From NCBI RefSeq assembly GCF_022370635.2, contig NZ_CP092362.2, forward strand, positions 3,348,001-3,412,000: a stretch of DNA of 64,000 bases, written 5' to 3'. How positions within the stretch are numbered: position 1 is the first letter of the stretch; every line of letters starts with the position of its first letter. The position numbers and the translations under genes are program-made. A model generated the notes under the pieces. The model was not told the origin of the DNA and did no database searches. It was given only the letters and a program-made list of their open reading frames with translations. The stretch is from Mycolicibacterium crocinum. GTDB taxonomy: Bacteria > Actinomycetota > Actinomycetes > Mycobacteriales > Mycobacteriaceae. Shown here piece after piece: positions 39,743-47,499 of the stretch.

Positions 39743-40510
39743 ATGGGTGATACAGCGTTCGGCGAACTCTTGCGGGACTGGCAGCGCCGTCGTCGGCTCA
39801 GCCAACTCGACCTTGCCCTGGAGGCCGATGTCTCGGCTCGACACGTGAGCTTCGTCGAGAGCGGGCGGTCCACACCGAGCCGTGCGATGGTGCTTCGGCT
39901 CGCGGACGCCTTGGCGGTACCGGCGCGCGAGCAGAATCAGCTGCTGCTGGCGGCGGGACTGGCACCGGCCTACGCCGAGCGCGGCTTCGACGATCCGGGG
40001 ATGGCAGCCGTGCGCGCCGGCGTCGACCGGGTACTCGCCGCCTACGACCCGTATCCGTGCCTGGCGGTTAACCGGAATTGGGATGTGCTGCAGATCAATC
40101 CGGGCACCGCCGTCCTGCTGGACGGGGTCGCGGCGCATCTGCTGCAGACGCCGAACGCGCTGCGGATCGCACTCCATCCCGACGGCCTGGCACCTCGGAT
40201 CCGCAATCTCGCACAGTGGCGCCACCATCTGCTGAGTCGGTTGCGTCGGGAGGCCGGTGCGGGAGGTTCGGCCGAGTTGCTGGCCGAGCTGGAGTCCTAC
40301 CCCGGCGGCGAGGACGCGTCAACCGACCTCGGTGGTGTCGCGGTGCCGCTGGAGCTCGACCGACTCGACGGAGTACGGCTGACGTTCATCTCGATGGTGA
40401 CGACGTTCGGGACCGCGCTGGATCTGACTGCCGCGGAGCTCAGCATCGAGGCGTTCCTGCCCGCCGACGACGCGACCGCCGACGCCCTTGCGCCCACGTC
40501 GCAGGCTTAA
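39743..40510 (+). CDS. XRE-family regulator with MmyB-like ligand domain
   Basis: 255 aa. The N-terminal Cro/CI-type helix-turn-helix is FGELLRDWQRRRRLSQLDLALEADVSARHVSFVESGRSTPSRAMVLRLADAL. A C-terminal MmyB-like domain follows (YDPYPCLAVNRNWDVLQINPGTAVLLDGV, LRREAG), a PAS-like fold that binds fatty acids in known members. Its stop codon abuts the KstR box that precedes CYP125. Possible lipid-sensing regulator of neighbours. Confidence 0.88.
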   Translation: MGDTAFGELLRDWQRRRRLSQLDLALEADVSARHVSFVESGRSTPSRAMVLRLADALAVPAREQNQLLLAAGLAPAYAERGFDDPGMAAVRAGVDRVLAAYDPYPCLAVNRNWDVLQINPGTAVLLDGVAAHLLQTPNALRIALHPDGLAPRIRNLAQWRHHLLSRLRREAGAGGSAELLAELESYPGGEDASTDLGGVAVPLELDRLDGVRLTFISMVTTFGTALDLTAAELSIEAFLPADDATADALAPTSQA

Positions 40511-40524
40511 TAGAACACGTTTCA
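40511..40524. promoter_or_regulatory. KstR operator upstream of CYP125
   Basis: TAGAACACGTTTCA fits TNNAACNNGTTNNA fully. It begins one base after the XRE gene stop and lies 95 bp before the CYP125 start. Expected to give cholesterol-inducible expression through KstR. Confidence 0.82.
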
Positions 40525-40618
40525 GTCATCAGTTTCCGAAAGCCCTACCGAGGCCTCCATGCGTGGTGTAGGCATGCATTACCGGGCACTAGATGACGTC
40601 GTATGGAGGTGCGCTTTT

Positions 40619-41866
40619 ATGCCCAGTCCGAACCTGCCCCCCGGTTTCGACTTCACTGATCCTGATCTGAACAACGAGCGACTGCCCGTCGAGGAGCTCG
40701 CCGAGCTGCGCCGGGTCGCGCCGATCTGGTGGAACGAACAGCCGATGGGTGTCGGCGGTTTCGACGACGAGGGCTACTGGGTCGTCAGCAAGCACAAGGA
40801 CGTGAAGGAGATCTCCCGGCGCAGCGATGTGTTCTCCAGCCTGGAGAACACCGCACTGCCGCGTTATCCGGACAACGCTGCGGTGTCGCACAAGGACACC
40901 GGCCAGTTCATCCTGCTGAACATGGACGCTCCCCGACATACCCACCTACGCCAGATCGTCTCCCGCGCGTTCACGCCGCGAGCGGTCGAGACGTTGCGGG
41001 AGAACCTGCGAGAGCGCGCCCAGGCGATCGCCAAGGCCGCCGCCGCGAAGGGGTCGGGCGACTTCGTCGAAGAGGTCTCGTGCGAACTGCCCCTGCAGGC
41101 GATCGCCGACCTGATGGGCGTGCCGCAGGACGAACGCAAGAAGCTGTTCGATTGGTCCAATCAGATGGTCGGCGAAGCGGATCCGGAGTTCCACCGCAAC
41201 GACCCGCAGGGGGCCGCGGGTGAGCTGATCATGTACGGGATGCAGATGGCGGCCGACCGGACGGCCAACCCCGGCGACGATCTGGTGACCAAGCTGGTGC
41301 AGGCCGACGTCGACGGGCACAAGCTTTCCGACGACGAGTTTGGCTTCTTCGTCATCCTGCTTGCGGTGGCGGGCAACGAGACCACCCGCAACTCGATCAC
41401 CCACGGTATGACGGCGTTCGCCGATTTCCCGGACCAGTGGGAGCTGTACAAAGCGCAGCGCCCGGTAACCGCGGTCGACGAGATCGTGCGGTGGGCCACG
41501 CCGGTGACCTCCTTCCAGCGGACCGCTCTGGAAGACGTCGAGCTCTCCGGTGTGCAGATCAAGAAGGGGCAGCGGGTGGTGATGTCCTACCGCTCGGCCA
41601 ACTTCGACGAAGAGGTGTTCGACGATCCGTTCACCTTCAACATCCTTCGCGACCCGAATCCCCATGTCGGCTTCGGGGGCACCGGCGCGCACTACTGCCT
41701 CGGCGCCAACCTGGCGAGGATGACCATCGATCTGATGTTCAACGCGATCGCCGATCACATGCCGGATCTGACCCCGCTGTCCAAGCCGGAGCGGTTGCGG
41801 TCCGGCTGGCTCAATGGCATCAAGCACTGGCAGGTCGACTACACCGGAGCCAGCGCGGGCAAGTAG
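40619..41866 (+). CDS. cyp125: CYP125-type steroid C26 (C27) monooxygenase
   Basis: 415-aa P450 very close to M. tuberculosis CYP125A1 as I recall it. Shared stretches include PSPNLPPGFDFTDP at the start, NMDAPRHTHLRQIVSRAFTPRAV, AGNETTRNSIT (I-helix, from 251), RWATPV, the haem loop GFGGTGAHYCLGANLAR with Cys360, and the end RSGWLNGIKHWQVDYTG. CYP125 oxidises the sterol side-chain terminus, the first step of side-chain breakdown. ATG at 40619 has ggaggt upstream; an ATG at 40559 would add 20 residues. It may be a second paralogue of the species. KstR-boxed. Confidence 0.9.
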   Translation: MPSPNLPPGFDFTDPDLNNERLPVEELAELRRVAPIWWNEQPMGVGGFDDEGYWVVSKHKDVKEISRRSDVFSSLENTALPRYPDNAAVSHKDTGQFILLNMDAPRHTHLRQIVSRAFTPRAVETLRENLRERAQAIAKAAAAKGSGDFVEEVSCELPLQAIADLMGVPQDERKKLFDWSNQMVGEADPEFHRNDPQGAAGELIMYGMQMAADRTANPGDDLVTKLVQADVDGHKLSDDEFGFFVILLAVAGNETTRNSITHGMTAFADFPDQWELYKAQRPVTAVDEIVRWATPVTSFQRTALEDVELSGVQIKKGQRVVMSYRSANFDEEVFDDPFTFNILRDPNPHVGFGGTGAHYCLGANLARMTIDLMFNAIADHMPDLTPLSKPERLRSGWLNGIKHWQVDYTGASAGK

Positions 41867-41895
41867 CTTGCGGGACAGCCAGATACAGTCGAGGC

Positions 41896-42441
41896 GTGAC
41901 GGAAACTCCCTGGAAACTCACAGCGGCCGAAGGTGAGCTGCAGATCCTCACCGGCGTCGGAGGGCCGGCCGCCAAGATGGGGCACCGCCTGACGATCGCC
42001 TTTGCGTCGTGGCAGGCCGAGGTCCAGTGGCGGGGGGATGAACCGGCGACGGCCCGACTGGTTGTCGATGTCGACTCGCTGCAGGTCCTCAAGGGCGAGG
42101 GTGGGGTCACGCCGTTGACCGGACCGGAGAAGGGCGTGGTCCGCTCGAACGCGCTGAAGTCGCTGGACGCCAAGAAGTTTCCGACGATCACCTTCGTCGC
42201 CGAGGACATCAACGCGACCCCGGGCGGCTACCGCCTCGGTGGCACCGTCGAGATCCACGGCACGTCGCGGCCGCACTCGGTGGATCTCGCGGTTGAGGAC
42301 GCGGGTGATACCTGGGTGATGACGACGTCGACCGCGGTGGTGCAGAGCCGGTTCGGGGTCAAGCCGTACTCGCTGTTCATAGGGACGCTGAAGGTGGACG
42401 ACGAGGTCACGCTGCGATTCACGGCGCGCCACGCGAAATAG
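41896..42441 (+). CDS. YceI-family lipid-binding protein
   Basis: 181 aa of the YceI/lipocalin-like fold that binds polyisoprenoids and amphiphiles. Seen are KMGHRLTIAFASWQAEVQW, VDVDSLQVLKGEGG, SLDAKKFPTITFVAEDI and RPHSVDLAVEDAG. No signal peptide is seen, so this member appears cytosolic. GTG at 41896. It follows CYP125 by 29 bp on the same strand and may share its KstR-controlled transcript. Confidence 0.85.
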   Translation: MTETPWKLTAAEGELQILTGVGGPAAKMGHRLTIAFASWQAEVQWRGDEPATARLVVDVDSLQVLKGEGGVTPLTGPEKGVVRSNALKSLDAKKFPTITFVAEDINATPGGYRLGGTVEIHGTSRPHSVDLAVEDAGDTWVMTTSTAVVQSRFGVKPYSLFIGTLKVDDEVTLRFTARHAK

Positions 42442-42516
42442 TCGTCGCCGAGATCGACGTTGTGCGGCGTTCTTCTCGCACTTCTGCTGCGATGTGTCGG
42501 TTTGGGCGAGGAGTAC

Positions 42517-42527
42517 TGGTCTGACCA
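42517..42527. promoter_or_regulatory. FadR-type operator TGGTCTGACCA
   Basis: Perfect 4-3-4 palindrome TGGT-CTG-ACCA in the context aCTGGTCTGACCACTT, resembling GntR/FadR-subfamily boxes. It lies 36 bp before the GntR gene start, suggesting autoregulation of the GntR-hydroxylase operon. Confidence 0.65.
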
Positions 42528-42563
42528 CTTGACCTCTGGCCGAAGCTGGGGCAAGCTGGGGCC

Positions 42564-43286
42564 ATGGCACTGCAGCCGATCAATCGGCGTTCCGTTCCCG
42601 AGGACGTCTTCGAGCAGATCCTCGCCGATGTCCTCAGCGGGGAGATGCAGCCCGGGGAGCCGCTGCCGAGTGAGCGCAGACTCGCCGAGGTGCTCGGCGT
42701 TTCCAGGCCCGCTGTGCGCGAGGCGCTCAAGAGGGTTGCAGCCGCGGGCCTGGTCGAGGTCCGCCAGGGTGATGCCACCACGGTCCGCGACTTCCGGCGG
42801 CACGCCGGACTGGACCTGCTCCCCCAATTGCTCTTGCGCAATGGACAACTCGACGTATCGGTGGCCCGCAGCATTCTCGAAGCCCGCCTGCACAACGGCC
42901 CCAAGGTGGCCGAACTGGCCGCGCAACGTCGGCCCGCCGGCCTGGCCGATGTGCTCGAATCATCGATCGCGGCGCTGGAGTCCAGCGAGGACCCCCTCGA
43001 GCAGCAGCGGCATGCGCTGGCGTTCTGGGATCACGTCGTCGACGGCGCGGACTCCATCGCATTTCGGTTGATGTTCAACACCTTACGATCCGCCTACGAA
43101 CCAGCGCTGCCCGCGCTTGCCACACTGATGGCCGCCGAGGTCGGGCAGACGCAGGCTTATCGCCGCGTGGCTCGCGCCATCGCGGCCGGCGAGCCGGACG
43201 AGGCGGCAACGGCCGCCCGTGCACTGTTGGAACCCGCCACCGCCGCGTTGGTCGCGGCCCTGACCGCGCTGGAGGATCAACAATGA
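42564..43286 (+). CDS. GntR-family (FadR-type) regulator
   Basis: 240 aa. The winged helix-turn-helix is [63 protein letters not shown], followed by an all-helical FadR/FCD-like effector domain rich in Ala and Leu. The next gene starts within its stop (ATGA), so its target is most likely the coupled hydroxylase/desaturase-like enzyme. A FadR-type palindrome stands just upstream. Confidence 0.88.
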   Translation: MALQPINRRSVPEDVFEQILADVLSGEMQPGEPLPSERRLAEVLGVSRPAVREALKRVAAAGLVEVRQGDATTVRDFRRHAGLDLLPQLLLRNGQLDVSVARSILEARLHNGPKVAELAAQRRPAGLADVLESSIAALESSEDPLEQQRHALAFWDHVVDGADSIAFRLMFNTLRSAYEPALPALATLMAAEVGQTQAYRRVARAIAAGEPDEAATAARALLEPATAALVAALTALEDQQ

Positions 43287-43969
43287 GCGCATCGACCAAT
43301 ACCCGCCGCGGCCTGACGCTGGCCGACGCCGGCCGGGAATTCTGGCGGCATCCCACCCCGTGGCTGTTCGTCGTGGCGCTGACCGGGGCCGTGATCGCCC
43401 GGATTGCCGTCGGTGACTGGCAGCTCACCGATGCGGTGGTGCCGTTCGCGGTCGCCGCGGCATTTCCGTTCCTGGAGTGGACGATTCACGTCTTCATCCT
43501 GCACTGGCGGCCTCGCCGGGTCGGCAGGATCACCGTAGACCCGCTGCTGGCCCGCAAGCACCGCGAGCATCACATCGCACCGCGTGACGTGGACCTGGTG
43601 TTCATCCCGCTGCAGTCCGCGATCGGCGCGGTGGTCTCGGCGGTGGCGATCGCGCTGCTGTTGTTCCCCCGCACCGGCATGGGGCTGACATTCCTCGTCG
43701 TGATGCTGACCTTCGGGCTGCTCTACGAGTGGTGCCACTACCTGGTACACACCGACTACAAGCCGAAAACCGCTGTGTACCGGGTGATCTGGCGTGATCA
43801 CCGGCTGCACCACTTCAAGAACGAGCACTACTGGTTCGGGGTGACCACCCCGGGCACCGCCGACCGGGTGTTGCGCACCTACCCCGATCCCGCCACGGTG
43901 CCCGCCTCACCGACCGCCAAGAACCTCCACGCGATCGACGCGGAAAGCCCTGCCGCAGTTAAGCGTTGA
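43283..43969 (+). CDS. Fatty acid hydroxylase / sterol desaturase family membrane enzyme
   Basis: 228-aa di-iron membrane enzyme with helices at about 30-45, 52-72, 110-130 and 135-152 and the His clusters [27 protein letters not shown] and [13 protein letters not shown]. The family hydroxylates or desaturates lipids. It is translationally coupled to the GntR regulator, which suggests lipid-responsive control. The 3' end overlaps the L,D-transpeptidase gene by 11 bp. Exact substrate unknown. Confidence 0.87.
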   Translation: MSASTNTRRGLTLADAGREFWRHPTPWLFVVALTGAVIARIAVGDWQLTDAVVPFAVAAAFPFLEWTIHVFILHWRPRRVGRITVDPLLARKHREHHIAPRDVDLVFIPLQSAIGAVVSAVAIALLLFPRTGMGLTFLVVMLTFGLLYEWCHYLVHTDYKPKTAVYRVIWRDHRLHHFKNEHYWFGVTTPGTADRVLRTYPDPATVPASPTAKNLHAIDAESPAAVKR

Positions 43970-44714
43970 TGACGATCGGGTCCCCGATGTGAACCTGGCT
44001 GAAATACCACGAGGCGTTGTCCGGGCTCAGGTTGATGCAGCCGTGGCTGACATTGGCGTAGCCCTGCGAACCGACCGACCACGGCGCGGAGTGCACGTAC
44101 ACCCCGCCCCAGGTGACCCGGACGGCGTCGTTCACAGTGAGCTTGTAACCCTCCGGATCGCTGAGCGGGATACCGATCGTGCGCGAATCCATCACCACGG
44201 TGGACTGCTTCTCCAGCGCGGTGAAACTGCCCACCGGAGTTGGGTGCCTGGGCTTGCCCATCGACGCGGGCATCTGGCGGGCCACCTGCCCGTCGATGCT
44301 GACGGTGAACGTGTGCGCCGAGATGTCGGCGACGCCGAGCACGATCGAGCCGGTGCCGAAGGTGCGCGGGATGCCCCCGGCCATCATCGTGATCTCGGAG
44401 TGCGCCGGCCAGTACTGGTCGGGCACGAACTGAACGGTCTTGTCGTCGCGCCACTCGAAGCGGCCGGCCACATTGGCGGGCGTCGTCACCGTGATCGACT
44501 GCTGCGCCGCCCAGCGATCGGTGATCGGCTTGGTGAACGTCACGGTGATCGGCATGGCAACCCCCACCACCTGCCCGTTCGTGGGCGAGACGGAGGCGAC
44601 AGTGGCCCCGTCGATGGAAGGGGCGACCGCCGCCGTGCTGGTCTGCACGGAAGCCGCCAATGAAAGCACCGCGATTCCCGCGGCGGCGATTGCTCGTCGA
44701 ACTGCTTTGGCCAT
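43959..44714 (-). CDS. ldtA: L,D-transpeptidase (LdtMt1 type)
   Basis: 251 aa, the same length as LdtMt1 (Rv0116c). A signal peptide ends near STAAV; an Ig-like domain at about 32-120 has SPTNGQVVGVAMPITVTFTKPI; the YkuD catalytic domain is at about 125-251 with VHSAPWSVGSQGYANVSHGCINLS (His208, His224, nucleophile Cys226, at the position known for LdtMt1). It makes 3-3 cross-links in peptidoglycan outside the membrane and is a carbapenem target. ATG at 44714. Confidence 0.9.
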   Translation of the reverse strand: MAKAVRRAIAAAGIAVLSLAASVQTSTAAVAPSIDGATVASVSPTNGQVVGVAMPITVTFTKPITDRWAAQQSITVTTPANVAGRFEWRDDKTVQFVPDQYWPAHSEITMMAGGIPRTFGTGSIVLGVADISAHTFTVSIDGQVARQMPASMGKPRHPTPVGSFTALEKQSTVVMDSRTIGIPLSDPEGYKLTVNDAVRVTWGGVYVHSAPWSVGSQGYANVSHGCINLSPDNASWYFSQVHIGDPIVINA

Positions 44715-44864
44715 GGCTCGGTGTCCTCACGTGGGCGAACAGCAAAGTGACAGTCTAGATGTTCCGCATCGCCGCACCGGCCAAACCTGCGGTGACATGC
44801 CGTAACTGCGCCCGACGGGCGGGGCGAATGGGTGCGATGGCCGATCCTCAGCGAAAACCGGGCG

Positions 44865-46046
44865 TCAGCCGCCGTGCAGACGTTCCCAGATCCGCTGCCG
44901 TAGCGTCTGCTTGGGCTCGTTCACCGGGGGCACGGTGGCGACGGGTGCCGGTGGCGGCGGCGCCGCGGCCACCGGCGGGAGGCCCGCCGGCTCGGCGTTC
45001 AGATCGGCCGGCGGCGCTTCGGGCGGCGGTGCGGGCACGTTCATCGTCATCGCGACGACGGGAGCGCTGTCGAATGTGGGCTCGGGCGCCTGGGTTTCGG
45101 ACGGCTCGGCCGCACTCGAGAGCGCGTCCGGTGCGGGTGCCGGCGCCTCCGGGGCCGTGATCGGCCGCAGCGGTGGCGTTTCGGCGGTGTTGACCACGTC
45201 CCGGTGCTCGGGGCGGGCGCCGTGGTCGGGCAGCAGCTCGAGGCCGACCGCCACCGATGCGGACACCACGAAGGCCACCACGCCCCCGGCCAGCAGCGCG
45301 GTCGCACCGCGCAGCGCGGTCGAGTCCCGCCGGCGGGCCGGCGGCGGGACCGGGAGGTCGAACAGTGGGTCGTCGGCGACCCCGATGCCGTTGACCGAGG
45401 CCAGCGCTGCGCCTCGGGCCAGGGCCAGCTCGGCCTCGGCGGGAGCGAACACCGGGATGCCCAGGATCTGCTCGAGGCGGCGGGCGATCGACTCCAACCC
45501 CTCGCCCGAACCCAGGAGCACGAGGCCGTCGGGTTCCCACTCGCTGGCGCCCAGCATGTCGGAGAGCCAGTCGATCAGGTCCTGGTCGGTTTCCAGGGCG
45601 TAGGTGACGGCGGTCTGCACCGCGCCCTCGTGGGCGTCCACGATCAGCGCGACGATGGCCTCAGGCTCGACGACGCACACCGCGGTGACGTCGGATCCGA
45701 TGACCTGCCCGATACCGCGTGCGAACGCCTCGGTGGCCTCGGGCAGCCGGATGGGGATCACGTTGGCGAAGCCACAGTCGGCGAGCGAGTCGAGTAGCAG
45801 CGACGCCTCGACCGAGGCGTCATCACTCCACGTCACACCGATGGACTGCAGGCGCTGGCCGTCCGCGATGGCCTGTGTGCGCGACAGCGCCTCGGCGACG
45901 AACTCCGACGTCGTCACGGGGCTGAACCCGCCGCGGCGTACCTCGAACGCGTCATGGCCCTTCGTGGCGCCTTCGACGCCGTCGCCTTCGACCAGGACGA
46001 GGCCGACGGTGGTCGGGGTCATCGACAGCCCTAGGACGGTCTCCAA
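44865..46046 (-). CDS. DUF7159-like mycobacterial protein with proline-rich tail
   Basis: 393 aa. The N-terminal domain of about 200 residues resembles a hydantoinase/actin-like ATPase fold of a mycobacterial family (ETVLGLSMTPTTVGLVLVEGDG, ALSRTQAIADGQRLQSIGVTWSDD, DGLVLLGSGEGLESIARRLEQI). A membrane helix follows near 245-265 (ALLAGGVVAFVVSASVAVGLE), then a Pro/Ala-rich tail ending LRQRIWERLHGG. The TTG at 46046 fits homology; a TTG at 46052 is an alternative and gaggag stands just upstream. Role unknown. Confidence 0.65.
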   Translation of the reverse strand: METVLGLSMTPTTVGLVLVEGDGVEGATKGHDAFEVRRGGFSPVTTSEFVAEALSRTQAIADGQRLQSIGVTWSDDASVEASLLLDSLADCGFANVIPIRLPEATEAFARGIGQVIGSDVTAVCVVEPEAIVALIVDAHEGAVQTAVTYALETDQDLIDWLSDMLGASEWEPDGLVLLGSGEGLESIARRLEQILGIPVFAPAEAELALARGAALASVNGIGVADDPLFDLPVPPPARRRDSTALRGATALLAGGVVAFVVSASVAVGLELLPDHGARPEHRDVVNTAETPPLRPITAPEAPAPAPDALSSAAEPSETQAPEPTFDSAPVVAMTMNVPAPPPEAPPADLNAEPAGLPPVAAAPPPPAPVATVPPVNEPKQTLRQRIWERLHGG

Positions 46047-46291
46047 CTTCAAGCACTCCTCTTCGGTGCACGCCTCACCGGGCTCACACAGCACGCGACA
46101 GGCACCAGGGGGCCTGACGCGATACTTCGCTGGGAGCGCAGGAAGCGAACCGGGACAGCGTGGTCGTCTTCGATCTCCGTGGAGCCTACCCGCGCCCGGC
46201 GTATACCGGCGAATGAGCACGGTTCGATGCCGCTACGGCGACGATGCGATAACGGGCGTCGGCGAGAATCGACGAGGAGTACGGAGCCGGG

Positions 46292-46636
46292 TCAGGCCGG
46301 ATGCCGCGGAAGCGCTGCGACCATCGGGGTATCCACCCCGACCGGGCCGAGTTCGCAGGCGCCGCCCGGATTGCCGATCGGGGCGTCGCGCCCCGGCAGC
46401 ACCTCGGTGAAGAAGGCGGCGTTGTCGGCGAGGAACTGCTTCTCCTCGTCGGGCAGATCGGACTCGAAGTAGATGGCGTCAACCTCGCAGAGGATCCGGC
46501 ATGCGCCGCATTCCACACACTCGGCGGGGTTGATGTACATCGTCCGGTCACCCTCGTAGATGCAGTCGACCGGGCATTCCTGCATGCAGGCCTTGTGCTT
46601 GACATCGACACACGCACTGCTGATCACGTAGGTCAT
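46292..46636 (-). CDS. fdxA: FdxA-type 7Fe ferredoxin
   Basis: 114 aa, the length of M. tuberculosis FdxA (Rv2007c, a DosR-regulon member). Cysteines 9, 17, 21 and 25 (SACVDVKHKACMQECPVDC) and 40, 43, 46 and 50 (CVECGACRILC) hold one [3Fe-4S] and one [4Fe-4S] cluster; the C-terminal LADNAAFFTEVLPGRDAP is family-specific. No Shine-Dalgarno precedes the ATG. A TAGAAT -10 lies 7 nt before it, so a leaderless mRNA is likely. A DosR-like box is upstream. Electron carrier under low oxygen. Confidence 0.92.
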   Translation of the reverse strand: MTYVISSACVDVKHKACMQECPVDCIYEGDRTMYINPAECVECGACRILCEVDAIYFESDLPDEEKQFLADNAAFFTEVLPGRDAPIGNPGGACELGPVGVDTPMVAALPRHPA

Positions 46637-46643
46637 AGGTGCG

Positions 46644-46709
46644 ATTCTATGTGTAACCCGTCGTAGCAGGTACGGGTAGAAGGCCCGAGATTTCAGGGAC
46701 CAATGTCCC
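46644..46709 (-). promoter_or_regulatory. DosR-like promoter of fdxA
   Basis: Reading on the minus strand: palindrome GGGACATTGGTCCC (46709-46696), 8 nt, CGGGCCTTCTACCC (46687-46674), 24 nt, then -10 TAGAAT (46649-46644), 7 nt, ATG. The palindrome keeps the GGGAC...GTCCC arms of the DosR box. A weaker half-like site, GGGACTTTCCC, lies further upstream at 46718-46728 (plus strand). Confidence 0.75.
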
Positions 46710-46731
46710 CGATCGCCGGGACTTTCCCAGC

Positions 46732-47301
46732 TCAGCGCGGTAGCGCGGCGGTGACGTCCACCCAGCCGGTGGTGTCCGTGCGGTGGTCGGTGACATTGCG
46801 GCATTCGCCGTAGATCTGCATCGTGGCCCGGTTGCTCCGGTCGTCGTTGCGGAAATAGATGACGGTGACGCCGTCGCGGGTGAACGTGCGCCCACCGGGA
46901 TGCCGGTTGGGCGGCAGCCCTTCGGTCCAGCCGCGCGCGGTCATCGCCGTCGCGATTGCATCGAAGTACTTCGGGGTCGCCAGGACGTCGGGCACGTCGA
47001 AGTTGAGGTAGATCGCGCCCTGATACGGCGGTTCGTCGGCGTTCGTACACGACATGAGCAGATAGCTTGCGCTCACGCTCATGAGCTTGCCGGCTACGAC
47101 GACTTCCCCAGCAGGCCCGAGCACCTGCGCTCTGGACTGTTCGTCGGTCAGCGGCTGCGCCACCGGATCGACCGCCGCGCCACGCAAATCCCGAAAATGG
47201 TGCAGCGCAAGGAAACTCGAGCCCAGAATCAAGCTGACCGACAGCGCGGCCGCGATGAGCAGCACTGCGGGCCGTGAACGCAGGACGGTCGCGGCGGGCA
47301 T
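46732..47301 (-). CDS. N-terminally anchored exported protein
   Basis: 189 aa. The N-terminal helix (AVLLIAAALSVSLILGSSFLALHHF) is probably an uncleaved anchor. An extracytoplasmic domain follows with two cysteines (LLMSCTNADEPPYQGAIYLNFDVP and IYGECRNVTD). The pattern resembles small mycobacterial lipoprotein-like domains, but no lipobox is present. A TATGTT -10 stands 6 nt before the ATG at 47301, suggesting a leaderless mRNA, with a DosR-like palindrome over the -35 position. Possibly hypoxia-linked, like its neighbour fdxA. Confidence 0.7.
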   Translation of the reverse strand: MPAATVLRSRPAVLLIAAALSVSLILGSSFLALHHFRDLRGAAVDPVAQPLTDEQSRAQVLGPAGEVVVAGKLMSVSASYLLMSCTNADEPPYQGAIYLNFDVPDVLATPKYFDAIATAMTARGWTEGLPPNRHPGGRTFTRDGVTVIYFRNDDRSNRATMQIYGECRNVTDHRTDTTGWVDVTAALPR

Positions 47302-47327
47302 GACATCAACATAGTGACACCCAGCAA

Positions 47328-47394
47328 GGGACTAATGGCCCTATGAGGTGCGGGCCTTCTACCCGCGACGTAGGCCCGGTCCGACCCATAACGT
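47328..47394 (+). promoter_or_regulatory. Promoter with DosR-like box facing a gene-free stretch
   Basis: GGGACTAATGGCCC (47328-47341, 12 of 14 DosR-box positions), 9 nt, CGGGCCTTCTACCC (47351-47364), exactly 24 nt, then -10 TAACGT (47389-47394). The order and spacing copy the fdxA promoter, but the direction is plus, where no gene follows. The same palindrome also overlaps the -35 position of the minus-strand gene starting at 47301. Confidence 0.6.
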
Positions 47395-47400
47395 CAAACG

Positions 47401-47499
47401 TGACATCGTGATGCGGCGTACGCCGGGGGATACGTCTCGGTGTTCGGCCCACTCACCCAGGAAGGTGAAGCCGAGGGCTGACGAGTGTCAGCCCTTGGC
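47401..47499 (+). ncRNA. Candidate DosR-linked small RNA (about 100 nt)
   Basis: Predicted transcript from about 47401 (7 nt after TAACGT) to the hairpin at 47470-47499. It contains the self-complementary CGGCGTACGCCG and ends in a 13-bp stem. It would overlap the 3' end of the convergent methyltransferase gene by about 12 nt. A 38-codon reading frame from the ATG at 47411 runs through the hairpin without a ribosome site, so a non-coding RNA is preferred. Inferred only from promoter and terminator signals. Confidence 0.4.
47470..47499. terminator. Hairpin at the end of the methyltransferase gene
   Basis: GCCGAGGGCTGAC (47470-47482), loop GAGT, GTCAGCCCTTGGC (47487-47499): a 13-bp stem with one G-T pair. 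The TGA stop of the minus-strand gene lies inside it. It can end transcription from both sides. Confidence 0.7.

Noticed and set aside
46718..46728. Second DosR box upstream of fdxA (GGGACTTTCCC)
   Set aside because: Only one arm fits well, so it is mentioned as a weak half-site, not listed as a feature.
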